Origin: CAYSCZ01 sp964429655
GTDB taxonomy: Bacteria; Bacteroidota; Bacteroidia; Cytophagales; Cyclobacteriaceae
Reading direction: 5' to 3'
NCBI GenBank assembly: GCA_964429655.1
Contig: CAYSCZ010000088.1
Location: forward strand, 1 to 10,787
Length of the DNA: 10,787 bases
Shown: positions 1 through 7,494 of the stretch, piece after piece
How positions within the stretch are numbered: the stretch's first letter is position 1
How the letters are laid out: each line of letters opens with the position of its first letter
Position numbers and translations under genes: made by a program
Notes under the pieces: model-generated
Databases searched by the model: none
What the model saw: only the letters and a program-made list of their open reading frames with translations
Told to the model about the DNA's origin: nothing

Positions 1-63
1 ACTAACTAATAAATTGATAATCAACTAATTAACCCCTTAACTAAACGGCATTGAAACTGAATT

Positions 64-211
64 ATGCAATAGGAATCGTGATGAAGGCATAAAACGCAAA
101 GAAAGAGGTACTTATGTTGATGAGGCATAGCACCGCTATGGTTATTCAACAAGTTGACGGTAAGTGCCTATTTCAAAGTGTTTTATGTCTGGAACAGATT
201 TTCTATTGCAT
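64..211. repeat. Long imperfect palindrome with nested hairpins (REP/MITE-like element, copy 1)
   Basis: This non-coding stretch folds back on itself nearly end to end. By eye the arms pair as follows: 64-72 with 203-211 (9 of 9), 86-97 with 178-189 (12 of 12, counting two G-U pairs), GAAA at 101-104 with TTTC at 171-174, 106-114 with 161-169 (9 of 9, one G-U), 115-120 with 146-151 (6 of 6), and an apical hairpin CATAGC (126-131) ACC GCTATG (135-140). Weaker pairing (11 of 14) continues outward at 50-63 with 212-225. A second copy lies at the right edge of the window, with 47 of 60 aligned positions identical over 81-140. A GAGG just before the apical hairpin resembles the tetranucleotide-plus-hairpin layout of REP sequences mobilised by RAYT transposases, but no transposase gene is present. 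The pairing is seen directly. The mobile-element interpretation is inferred. Confidence 0.8.
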
Positions 212-214
212 ACT

Positions 215-749
215 TCAGGTTAAATCACCGGTGATATGATTCAAAGTTAATTATGGAGTTACATCTTGAGCTTGATTAACTGTATCGAAAAACCTTGGTA
301 AAACTTGTGCTCATTCAACATTTGATAATTTATCAATACATTATCAAGGATATAATATGGCGTTATAGAGTTGTAAGAGATACTATCCCGCTCTGTTTGT
401 TTAATTACCGCATCATCATTTGTTTTTTGATAAGCCACTGTACACGGACTGCAGGAGCCGGATAAGTATATTTTACTACGAAAGACACTTTTCTAATACG
501 ATTTTCAAATATCACGGGGGCTGGTAAATCAAATGGTGGCTCTTTTACTGGGCTTTTTTGGCCATGGTCTTTCAATAAGATTGTCTCATCGCCAACTTCT
601 GCCACATCTGAATCAGTGTAAATGTTAATAGTAAAAAATACTTATTGCCCGGTCTGATTAATTTCAACCTCAATGCCCCTCACATGGATAGAAAAACATG
701 ACTGTAGAATCAATATAACAAGGAAAATACTAAGATGATACTTTTTCAT
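215..749 (-). pseudogene. Decayed N-terminal part of a large secreted T9SS/gliding-motility-associated protein
   Basis: Reading leftward from ATG at 749, the translation begins with a typical export signal (MKKYHLSIFLVILILQSC) followed by HVRGIEVEINQTGQ. It then meets a TAA at 642-644 and continues in the same frame with FTINIYTDSD and, later, KYTYPAPAV. At about 445-447 the frame shifts and the reading continues as CTVAYQKTNDDAV and then SITPYYILDNVLINYQ to about 304. A further frame change gives QAQDVTP, a TAA at 251-253, LTLNHITGDLT and a TGA at 215-217 where Trp would be expected. The order (signal, H-R-G-E, N-Q-T-G, a Y-T-D strand, TYPAPG-V-YTV-Y, TPYYI, TGDLTW) matches my memory of the first 150 or so residues of large Bacteroidota surface proteins that carry PKD-like repeats and a T9SS type-B C-terminal sorting domain. 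The rest of such a protein is absent. A middle part between NEHK and ITGDLT also seems lost. The stops and frames are seen directly; the family assignment is from recall. Confidence 0.65.
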
Positions 750-950
750 ATGAATCTCTAAGAATTAAATCAATTATCATACCCGTAAAAACACTATTTA
801 CGAACAATATCACACTTTTAAAACAATTAAGACTTACAGTAAATTTTAGATATCTAAGCAATTTAAAATTTAATTAAATAACCATAAAACATTGATAATA
901 AGCAATTCAGAAATTACCTTTGATAGCAGACCTAAACGCAATAAAATATT
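750..950. other. Intergenic region upstream of the sdh operon
   Basis: This AT-rich spacer separates the leftward pseudogene from the rightward sdhC. Apart from the promoter-like motif at 891-922, the only structure I see is a small inverted repeat, CGTAAA (784-789) with TTTACG (797-802) and a 7-nt loop, lacking a U-tract. It could be an operator or a chance match. No ORF or RNA gene is recognisable. Confidence 0.5.
891..922 (+). promoter_or_regulatory. Bacteroidota-type promoter for sdhCAB
   Basis: ATTG at 891-894 serves as the -33 element and TACCTTTG at 915-922 is an exact match to the Bacteroidota -7 consensus TAnnTTTG, with 20 nt between them. Transcription would start around 927-932, leaving a short leader of about 20 nt before the sdhC ATG at 951. 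The leader lacks a purine-rich Shine-Dalgarno site, which is normal for this phylum. Confidence 0.6.
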
Positions 951-1637
951 ATGAGTTGGTTTTCCAATATGATTTCTAGTACTATTGGGCGCAAAATTAT
1001 AATGTCGCTCACAGGATTATTTTTGATTTTGTTTTTAATAGAGCATTTAATAGGTAATGTTTTATTAATCACTGATTTCAGTGGTGCTGCTTTCAATGAA
1101 TATGCTCATTTTATGAAAGAAAGTGTGTTTATAATAGCTGGTGAAGTGGTGCTGTTTGCAGGGTTTCTTTTCCATATAGTGGATGGTTTATTGTTATGGA
1201 AGAAAAACAGAGAGTCACGTCCAGTAAAATATTATGCCTCCAACAAATCAACCACAACCTCATGGACATCAAAATTTATGGGCCCTTTTGGTGTGATCAT
1301 CTTAGTGTTTTTTGTTGTACACCTACTAGACTTTTTCAAGTATAAATATTTCCCAGGCGATGTTGTTAAAAATATGGCAGGTACAGAGATTGCTGATATG
1401 TCTGCCCTGGTATATGATAAATTCAACAATCCACTTTACGTGGCGTTTTATATAATAGCGATGCTAGTGGTTGCCTTTCACCTTCATCATGGCTTTCAGA
1501 GCTCATTTCAAACACTTGGTGTGAACCACAAGAAATATACACCTGCTATAAAAACAATAGGTGCAGCTTATGCGATAATTGTACCTTTAGGATTAGCACT
1601 TATTCCATTAATCATTTACATTAATAATATCTCATAA
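951..1637 (+). CDS. sdhC: Succinate dehydrogenase/fumarate reductase cytochrome b558 subunit
   Basis: This is the membrane anchor of succinate:quinone oxidoreductase (complex II). It carries heme b and passes electrons from SdhB to menaquinone. The 228-residue protein fits the single-subunit, five-helix cytochrome b family (type B, as in Bacillus SdhC and Wolinella FrdC). Hydrophobic segments lie at roughly 15-40, 58-82, 111-130, 160-182 and 200-224. Four histidines sit where the diheme family has its ligands: H32 (IEHLIGN), H75 (FLFHIVDG), H124 (VVHLLDF) and H177 in the HLHHGFQS motif, so two hemes are likely. The start MSWFSNMISSTIGRKIIMSLTG is typical of the Bacteroidota family. It is the first gene of the operon, with only 9 nt between its stop codon and sdhA. 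Identification is firm. The heme number and the direction of the enzyme in vivo are inferred. Confidence 0.95.
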   Translation: MSWFSNMISSTIGRKIIMSLTGLFLILFLIEHLIGNVLLITDFSGAAFNEYAHFMKESVFIIAGEVVLFAGFLFHIVDGLLLWKKNRESRPVKYYASNKSTTTSWTSKFMGPFGVIILVFFVVHLLDFFKYKYFPGDVVKNMAGTEIADMSALVYDKFNNPLYVAFYIIAMLVVAFHLHHGFQSSFQTLGVNHKKYTPAIKTIGAAYAIIVPLGLALIPLIIYINNIS

Positions 1638-1646
1638 ATAATTGAT

Positions 1647-3581
1647 ATGAATCTTGATTCAAAAATACCAGAAGGTCCCTTAGCTGATAAATGGGCAAAG
1701 CATAAATTTGACGTTAAGCTTGTCAATCCGGCGAATAAAAGAAAATATGAAGTCATCGTGGTTGGAACAGGGTTGGCGGGTGCTTCCGCGGCAGCGTCTT
1801 TAGCGGAGTTAGGTTACAAAGTTAAGGCTTTTTGCTTCCAGGATAGTCCTAGAAGAGCTCATAGTATTGCTGCTCAAGGCGGAATAAATGCGGCAAAAAA
1901 CTACCAAAATGATGGCGACAGCATTTATAGATTGTTCTACGATACTATTAAAGGTGGTGATTACAGGTCAAGAGAAGCAAACGTCTATCGTTTGGCTGAA
2001 GTGAGTGTGAATATTATAGACCAATGCGTAGCTCAGGGCGTGCCATTTGCAAGAGAATATGGGGGATTATTAGATAATAGATCATTTGGTGGTGCTCAGG
2101 TTTCCCGGACTTTTTATGCAAAAGGCCAAACAGGTCAGCAGTTATTACTTGGAGCTTACAGTGCACTAAGCCGTCAGATTGCGAATGGTAAGGTAAAAAT
2201 GTATACGAGATCAGAGATGCTTGACCTTGTGATGGTTGATGGAAAAGCCTGCGGTATTGTCACAAGAAATTTGTTGACAGGTAAAATAGAATCTCATAGT
2301 GCGCATGCTGTGCTTCTTTGTACCGGCGGATATGGAAATGTTTTCTTCTTGTCTACTAATGCTATGGGATCAAATGTTACAGCGGCGTGGAGAGCACATA
2401 AAAAAGGCGCATTGTTTGCTAACCCATGTTTTACCCAGATACATCCAACCTGTATACCTGTCTCAGGGGACCATCAATCAAAATTAACTTTGATGTCTGA
2501 GTCATTAAGAAACGATGGAAGAGTTTGGGTACCCAAAACGAAAGAAGATGCAGAGAAATTAAGGAAAGGTGAAATCAAGCATTCAGACCTACCGGAGGAG
2601 AAAAGAGATTATTATCTGGAAGAGCGCTATCCATCCTTCGGAAATCTGGTACCCAGAGATGTTGCTTCAAGAAATTCAAAAAGTGTCTGTGATGAAGGTA
2701 GAGGTGTTGGAAAAACTGGTCTTGCGGTATATCTTGATTTCGAGGATGCAATCAAACGTGATGGAATAGATGTGATACGAGGTAAATATGGAAACCTCTT
2801 CGATATTTATGAAAAGATAACGGGAGAAGATCCCTATAAAGTCCCAATGATGATCTATCCAGCTGTTCACTATACAATGGGTGGTTTATGGGTAGATTAT
2901 AACCTAATGACTAACATTGAAGGTCTCTACGCACTAGGCGAGGCCAATTTCTCAGACCACGGCGCAAACAGACTGGGAGCCAGTGCTTTGATGCAAGGCC
3001 TCGCCGACGGATATTTTGTGATTCCTTATACCTTAGGTGATTATTTAGCAAAACTACCTTACTATAAAGTACCGGAAGATCATGAAGCTTTTAAAGAAGC
3101 AGAAAAAAGTGTCAAAGAAAGAATCGATAAACTGATCGCCATAAACGGAACTAAACCAGTTGATTATTTTCATAAAAAGCTTGGGAAAGTAATGTGGGAT
3201 TATTGCGGAATGTCGCGTAATAAAGAAGGCTTGGAGAAGGCAAAAGGGCTGCTTAAAGAAGTTAAAGAGGAGTTTTGGAGGGATGTCAAGGTGATCGGAA
3301 GTAATGAAGAATTAAACATGACGCTTGAAAAAGCCGGAAGAGTAGCTGATTTCTTTGAGCTTGGAGAATTAATGATGGATGATGCTATAGACAGAAATGA
3401 ATCTTGTGGAGGCCATTTCCGGGAAGAATATCAAACTGAGGAAGGTGAAGCCAGAAGGGATGATGAAAATTATACTTACGTTTCAGCCTGGGAATACCAG
3501 GGCGAAGGGAAACCAGAAAAGTTACATAAAGAAGATTTAGTTTTTGAAAACGTGAAACTTACCCAAAGAAGTTATAAATAA
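1647..3581 (+). CDS. sdhA: Succinate dehydrogenase/fumarate reductase flavoprotein subunit
   Basis: This is the catalytic subunit, oxidising succinate to fumarate at the cytoplasmic face with covalently bound FAD. At 644 residues it has the length usual for the Bacteroidota/epsilonproteobacterial type. The N-terminal Rossmann motif is at about 37-46 (VIVVGTGLAG). H72, in the motif AHSIAAQGGINAA, is the expected covalent FAD attachment site. Active-site signatures are intact: HPTCIP around H266, PRDVASR with R337 as the likely proton-shuttling arginine, HYTMGG around H408, and NRLGASAL with R442. The C-terminal region is charged and helical, as expected. It lies between sdhC and sdhB, 16 nt upstream of the latter, in one transcription unit. 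Sequence alone does not separate succinate dehydrogenase from fumarate reductase. The single menaquinone-type operon with a diheme anchor is compatible with either direction. Confidence 0.97.
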   Translation: MNLDSKIPEGPLADKWAKHKFDVKLVNPANKRKYEVIVVGTGLAGASAAASLAELGYKVKAFCFQDSPRRAHSIAAQGGINAAKNYQNDGDSIYRLFYDTIKGGDYRSREANVYRLAEVSVNIIDQCVAQGVPFAREYGGLLDNRSFGGAQVSRTFYAKGQTGQQLLLGAYSALSRQIANGKVKMYTRSEMLDLVMVDGKACGIVTRNLLTGKIESHSAHAVLLCTGGYGNVFFLSTNAMGSNVTAAWRAHKKGALFANPCFTQIHPTCIPVSGDHQSKLTLMSESLRNDGRVWVPKTKEDAEKLRKGEIKHSDLPEEKRDYYLEERYPSFGNLVPRDVASRNSKSVCDEGRGVGKTGLAVYLDFEDAIKRDGIDVIRGKYGNLFDIYEKITGEDPYKVPMMIYPAVHYTMGGLWVDYNLMTNIEGLYALGEANFSDHGANRLGASALMQGLADGYFVIPYTLGDYLAKLPYYKVPEDHEAFKEAEKSVKERIDKLIAINGTKPVDYFHKKLGKVMWDYCGMSRNKEGLEKAKGLLKEVKEEFWRDVKVIGSNEELNMTLEKAGRVADFFELGELMMDDAIDRNESCGGHFREEYQTEEGEARRDDENYTYVSAWEYQGEGKPEKLHKEDLVFENVKLTQRSYK

Positions 3582-3597
3582 CTTAAATACGAAGCCT

Positions 3598-4353
3598 ATG
3601 AAATTAACATTAAAAATATGGCGCCAAAAAGGCCCAAAAGATAAAGGAGGAATTAAATCCTATCCTATTAATAATGTATCAGAAGATACTTCTTTCCTTG
3701 AAATGCTTGATCAACTAAATGGTGAACTTGAAGAAAAAGGAGAAGACCCTGTACACTTCGATCATGATTGCAGGGAAGGAATTTGCGGTATGTGTAGTTT
3801 ATATATCAACGGTAAACCTCATGGCCCTGGACAAACCACCACTTGTCAATTACACATGAGAAGCTTTAATGATGGTAATACCATCACTATTGAACCGTGG
3901 CGAGCTAAACCATTTCCGGTGATCAAAGACCTGGTTGTTGACAGAACAGCATTTGATAGGATAGTCCAGGCAGGTGGTTACATATCTGTAAATACCGGAG
4001 GTGTTCCTGATGCAAATGAGATCCCCATACCTAAGGATGTTGCAGGAAAGTCAATGGATGCTGCTTCCTGCATCGGGTGCGGTGCTTGTGTGGCAGCATG
4101 CAAGAACGCCTCAGCTATGCTTTTTGTTTCAGCAAAAGTTGCGCATTTGGGAATGCTACCGCAAGGTAAAGTTGAGCAGGATGAGCGAGTACAAAAGATG
4201 GTAGCACAAATGGATGAGGAAGGTTTTGGAGCGTGCACAAACACTGGTGCCTGTTCAGCAGAATGTCCTAAAGAAATAAACCTTGAGAATATTGCTTATC
4301 TCAATAGAAAATATCTCCACTCTGAATTAAACTCAGAAAAAACACTGGCTTAG
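3598..4353 (+). CDS. sdhB: Succinate dehydrogenase/fumarate reductase iron-sulfur subunit
   Basis: This subunit carries electrons from the FAD of SdhA to the hemes of SdhC through three Fe-S clusters. It has 251 residues and all cluster ligands are visible. C58, C63, C66 and C83 (DCREGICGMC, then TTCQLH) form the plant-ferredoxin-type [2Fe-2S] site. C158, C161 and C164 of CIGCGACVAAC, with C223 of ECPKEI, fit the [4Fe-4S] site. C168, C213 and C219 fit the [3Fe-4S] site, as in other SdhB/FrdB proteins. The first domain is ferredoxin-like (about 1-105) and the second is alpha-helical (about 110-245). It is the last gene of the operon, followed 33 nt later by a strong intrinsic terminator. Nothing appears altered compared with the family. 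Confidence 0.97.
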   Translation: MKLTLKIWRQKGPKDKGGIKSYPINNVSEDTSFLEMLDQLNGELEEKGEDPVHFDHDCREGICGMCSLYINGKPHGPGQTTTCQLHMRSFNDGNTITIEPWRAKPFPVIKDLVVDRTAFDRIVQAGGYISVNTGGVPDANEIPIPKDVAGKSMDAASCIGCGACVAACKNASAMLFVSAKVAHLGMLPQGKVEQDERVQKMVAQMDEEGFGACTNTGACSAECPKEINLENIAYLNRKYLHSELNSEKTLA

Positions 4354-4386
4354 ATTATTCACTATAAATTTAAGGGTGAAATAATG

Positions 4387-4417
4387 AAAAGCCTGCATTA
4401 GTTTGTAGGCTTTTTTT
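4387..4417 (+). terminator. Intrinsic terminator of the sdhCAB operon
   Basis: AAAAGCCTGCA (4387-4397) pairs with TGTAGGCTTTT (4404-4414), giving 11 bp with one G-U pair around a 6-nt loop. It runs into a tract of seven T from 4411. It sits just after sdhB and just before the next gene, so the methyltransferase is probably transcribed separately or only by readthrough. Confidence 0.9.
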
Positions 4418-4435
4418 ATTGAAAAGCTTTTCATT

Positions 4436-5581
4436 TTGAAAAATAAAATTCTTATCACCTGCCTGCCCGGCTTAGTACCTTATCTAAGAACTGAAATTGA
4501 AGCCTTGGGATACAGCGTTAGGTTTATGGATAATTCCGGGATAACCATTGAGGGGGACTGGGATGATATTTACAATTTAAATATTCATTTGAGGGTTGCA
4601 AGCAAAGTATTATGGTTGATTGATGATTTCAGATCGAATGATGCTGATGAATTGTATCATGCCATCAAAAAAATCCAGTGGCATAAGTTGGTCAGAAAAA
4701 ATGGCTACGTGAGTATTCAGTCTTTTGTCAGAAATGACAGCATCAATGATAACCGTTTTGCCAACCTCAAAATAAAGGATGCCATATCCGATTATTTCAT
4801 GGCTATTTTTAATTGTAGACCGGATTCTGGCCCTGAGAGTCATGGCACTTGCATCTTTCTCTATTGGGTAAATGACAAATGTCAACTTTATTTTGACACC
4901 TCAGGGGAAACAATTGCCAAACACGGTTATCGTGAAAACCCATGGAAAGCCCCTATGATGGAGTCACTTGCTGCTGCCTGCATCTATGCTATGCAATGGG
5001 ATCGAAATCAACCTTTTGTAAATCCTATGTGTGGCAGCGGTACTTTAGCAATAGAAGCAGCCCTCATGGCAAAAAATTACCCTCCCGGTTTATTCAGAAA
5101 GAATTTTGGGTTTATGCACATCCTTGGATTTGACAAACTTAAGCTTCAAAAGCATGTGATGCAGGCAAAGAAAGATATTAAAGATACCAAGACACCGATA
5201 ATTGCTACTGATAAACATCCGAAAGCTGTGGAGGTAGCCAAAGAAAATGCAACCAAAGCAAGGGTACTACAAGATATAAAATTTGAAGTGGTGCCTTTTG
5301 AAAAAACCCGCTTACCGAAAGACCGGGGTATTGTAATCATCAATCCGGAATATGGTGAGCGACTGGGGCAATTAAAGCAACTTGAAGAAGTATATGCCAA
5401 TATCGGACACTATTTCAAGCGATACTGCAAAGGTTATAATTGCTATGTATTTACCGGTAATCATCAATTATCCAGGAAAATAGGCTTAAAGCCATCACAG
5501 AAAATACCTTTTAAGAGCGGTAAGATTGACTGTCATTTGTTGAAATATGAGATTTATGAAGGATCGAAAAAGAGCAATTAA
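4436..5581 (+). CDS. THUMP-domain class I RNA methyltransferase (RlmL/YpsC-like, 23S rRNA m2G type)
   Basis: This is a SAM-dependent methyltransferase of the THUMP plus UPF0020 family, whose studied members (E. coli RlmL N-terminal half, Bacillus YpsC) make N2-methylguanosine in 23S rRNA. The 381-residue protein has a THUMP-like RNA-binding N-terminal part (about 1-165, ending in the family motif TSGETIAKHGYR) and a Rossmann methyltransferase part. SAM-binding motif I is NPMCGSGTLAIEAAL (196-210). The catalytic N-P-P-Y motif appears as NPEYGERLG (303-311), with Glu in place of the second Pro. The start is a TTG: no in-frame ATG lies upstream before a stop at 4406, and the next ATG (residue 31) would cut into the THUMP domain. 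The gene begins 19 nt after the sdh terminator T-tract and converges on bioA across 28 nt without an obvious shared terminator. The exact guanosine target is not deducible. Confidence 0.88.
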   Translation: MKNKILITCLPGLVPYLRTEIEALGYSVRFMDNSGITIEGDWDDIYNLNIHLRVASKVLWLIDDFRSNDADELYHAIKKIQWHKLVRKNGYVSIQSFVRNDSINDNRFANLKIKDAISDYFMAIFNCRPDSGPESHGTCIFLYWVNDKCQLYFDTSGETIAKHGYRENPWKAPMMESLAAACIYAMQWDRNQPFVNPMCGSGTLAIEAALMAKNYPPGLFRKNFGFMHILGFDKLKLQKHVMQAKKDIKDTKTPIIATDKHPKAVEVAKENATKARVLQDIKFEVVPFEKTRLPKDRGIVIINPEYGERLGQLKQLEEVYANIGHYFKRYCKGYNCYVFTGNHQLSRKIGLKPSQKIPFKSGKIDCHLLKYEIYEGSKKSN

Positions 5582-5609
5582 TTCCTTATACATAACTTAT
5601 CAGACATAT

Positions 5610-6887
5610 TCAGCCCACATCTAAAAACTCCTGAATGGCATCATAAACCATATGCAATTCATGATCCTGAATGACATAAGGCGGCATGATGTAAATGACA
5701 TTCCCCAAAGGGCGCAACAAAATATTTCTTTCCAAAAAGAAATTATAAATCTTCTTCCTGTCAGTATTAACATAAGAAGTCTCTTTTTCGGATATTAACT
5801 CAATGGCCAGGATCGTTCCTGTCTGATGAATGGTCTTTATCCTTTTGTGACCTTTTGTGGAATGCATAAAGTCGGCATGTAAAGTCACAATATTTTGAAT
5901 TCGCTGCTGACAGTCTTCTGATAAAAGTATTTGCATACTGGCATTGGAGGCCGCACAAGCCAGTGGATTGGCTGTGTAGGAATGGCCATGGAAAAAGGCT
6001 TTGGTAAAATCTTCCAGTTCAAATGCTGACGCGACCTTTTCAGAACATGTGGTAACGCCCAATGGCAAGGTACCACCGGTTATCCCTTTGGAAAGGCAAA
6101 AAATATCAGGGTTATGACTCAAATGATTAGACGCAAACATCTTTCCCGTCCGGAAGAAGCCGGTCATAACCTCATCAGCAATACAGATCACCCCATTTGA
6201 TTGGGCTATATCCACAAGTTTATTCAATACTTCAGCAGGATAAATTCTCATGCCGCCTGCTCCCTGAATGATCGGTTCAAAAATAAAAGCTGCTATCTCG
6301 CCTGATGAAATGAAATTTGTGAATTTTTCAATCACTTCATTTGCATTATCATGATTGGGCAGTGGAATAAAATCAACATCAAATAAAAGAGGATCAAAAG
6401 GTTTATTAAAAACACTCTTCCCTCCCACCGACATACTGCCAAAGGTGTCTCCATGATAGGCGCCATCCAATGCAATGATCCCGGTCCTGGGTTTTCCCTG
6501 GTTGTACCAATACTGTAAGGCCAGCTTTATACCCACTTCAACCGCAGTACTGCCGTCATCTGAAAAAAACACCTTTTGCTGATTCTCAGGCAATATCTTC
6601 AATAAATTATTGGTCAATTCAATTGCTGGTTTGTGGGTAAATCCGGCAAAAATAACCTGCTCCAGTTTCATGGCCTGATCGTAGATGGCTTTAGCCAATG
6701 TTTCGTTTCCATGACCATGGATGTTGACCCACCATGAGGATATGGCATCAATAATAGCATCTCCATGTGGAGTGATAATATAAGCACCTTTACCTTTTTC
6801 AATCATTATTTGATCCTTGTCATAAAAAGGGGTGAAAGGGTGCCAAATATGTTTTACATCTATTGCGCTTAAATTACTATATTCCAT
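5610..6887 (-). CDS. bioA: Adenosylmethionine-8-amino-7-oxononanoate aminotransferase
   Basis: BioA transfers the amino group of S-adenosylmethionine to 8-amino-7-oxononanoate, forming 7,8-diaminononanoate for biotin synthesis. It is a cytoplasmic PLP-dependent class III aminotransferase. Numbering from the TTG at 6893, visible signatures are HIWHPFTPF (15-23), SSWWVNIHGHGN (52-63), the phosphate-binding SDDGSTAVE (111-119), GAYHGDT (144-150), the cofactor aspartate D240 in ADEVMTGFFRTG, and the Schiff-base lysine K269 in CLSKGITGGTLPLG. I prefer ATG at 6887 (425 residues) to the TTG two codons upstream (427 residues). Either start overlaps the end of bioD (11 or 17 nt), implying translational coupling. 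It is the last gene of the bioF-bioD-bioA operon. The length is normal and no key residue is missing. Confidence 0.96.
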   Translation of the reverse strand: MEYSNLSAIDVKHIWHPFTPFYDKDQIMIEKGKGAYIITPHGDAIIDAISSWWVNIHGHGNETLAKAIYDQAMKLEQVIFAGFTHKPAIELTNNLLKILPENQQKVFFSDDGSTAVEVGIKLALQYWYNQGKPRTGIIALDGAYHGDTFGSMSVGGKSVFNKPFDPLLFDVDFIPLPNHDNANEVIEKFTNFISSGEIAAFIFEPIIQGAGGMRIYPAEVLNKLVDIAQSNGVICIADEVMTGFFRTGKMFASNHLSHNPDIFCLSKGITGGTLPLGVTTCSEKVASAFELEDFTKAFFHGHSYTANPLACAASNASMQILLSEDCQQRIQNIVTLHADFMHSTKGHKRIKTIHQTGTILAIELISEKETSYVNTDRKKIYNFFLERNILLRPLGNVIYIMPPYVIQDHELHMVYDAIQEFLDVG

Positions 6888-7494
6888 TTTCAATTAACCT
6901 TTTAGCATGTTTAATTATAACATTCTGATTGATAGAGTCTTGTTGATCTATTTTTAGTAGAAACGGATATTTGCATTTCTTTAGAATAATTTCTTCACTG
7001 GAAGGGTTTGTGGGCCCGTTGAAAACTAAACCTTTTACATTTAATTTCTGGTCTTCAAGGTATTTCAAGCTTAGTAAAGTATGATTAATACTCCCCAAAT
7101 ATAGATTAGCAACAAGGATAATCTCCAAATCCAGTTTTATAGCGATGTCGATAACATAATCATGATCATTAAAAGGAACCATAATTCCTCCGGCACCTTC
7201 AACCACCAGATGATTATCGGTTAATGGAAGATGAAAATCATTTTTACTTATCGAAATATTTTCTTCCTGCGCAGCAAAATGTGGTGATGCTGGTGTTTTG
7301 AGCAAATACCTTTCAGCATGAAATGTGCTTATGTTGTTTGAGACCAAATCTTGCACTGTTTTAGTATCTCTAGGAAAGCCACACTGAATAGGTTTCCAAT
7401 AGTCTGCTTTTAAGGCCTCTACTAAAATCGAGCTGACTATTGTTTTCCCTGAATCAGTCCCTATTGCGGTCACAAAATATCTCTTCCGGTCCAT
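6877..7494 (-). CDS. bioD: Dethiobiotin synthetase
   Basis: BioD closes the ureido ring of dethiobiotin from 7,8-diaminononanoate, CO2 and ATP. The 205-residue P-loop protein is slightly shorter than the E. coli enzyme. Its nucleotide-binding loop is the shortened GTDSGKT (12-18), lacking the two extra residues of the classical GTDTxVGKT; I recall this shorter form as common in Bacteroidota. Other family motifs are KPIQCG (34-39), SPHFAA (where most have SPHLAA) and EGAGGIMVP (starting near 99), which contribute to substrate and Mg-ATP binding. The ATG at 7494 lies only a few residues before the first beta strand, so the start is well placed. It overlaps the 3' end of bioF by 41 nt and its own end overlaps bioA, a compact coupled arrangement. 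Confidence 0.93.
   Translation of the reverse strand: MDRKRYFVTAIGTDSGKTIVSSILVEALKADYWKPIQCGFPRDTKTVQDLVSNNISTFHAERYLLKTPASPHFAAQEENISISKNDFHLPLTDNHLVVEGAGGIMVPFNDHDYVIDIAIKLDLEIILVANLYLGSINHTLLSLKYLEDQKLNVKGLVFNGPTNPSSEEIILKKCKYPFLLKIDQQDSINQNVIIKHAKRLIENGI

Noticed and set aside
64..211. CRISPR array or riboswitch
   Set aside because: There is no series of direct repeats with spacers, and no known aptamer signature or downstream plus-strand gene for it to control; the pattern is a single nested palindrome.
405..605. 66-residue minus-strand reading frame as an independent small gene
   Set aside because: It is an internal piece of the pseudogene at 215-749, in frame with the upstream signal peptide across a stop, and its last 13 or so codons follow a frameshift.
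784..802. CGTAAA/TTTACG inverted repeat as a terminator or operator
   Set aside because: It has only six base pairs, no U-tract and no second copy; it is too common in AT-rich DNA to call.
3978..4244. 88-codon minus-strand frame inside sdhB, and similar antisense frames in other genes
   Set aside because: These are shadows of strongly conserved genes and have no family resemblance of their own.
5582..5609. Bidirectional terminator between the convergent methyltransferase gene and bioA
   Set aside because: No stem with a flanking T or A tract is visible in the 28-nt gap.
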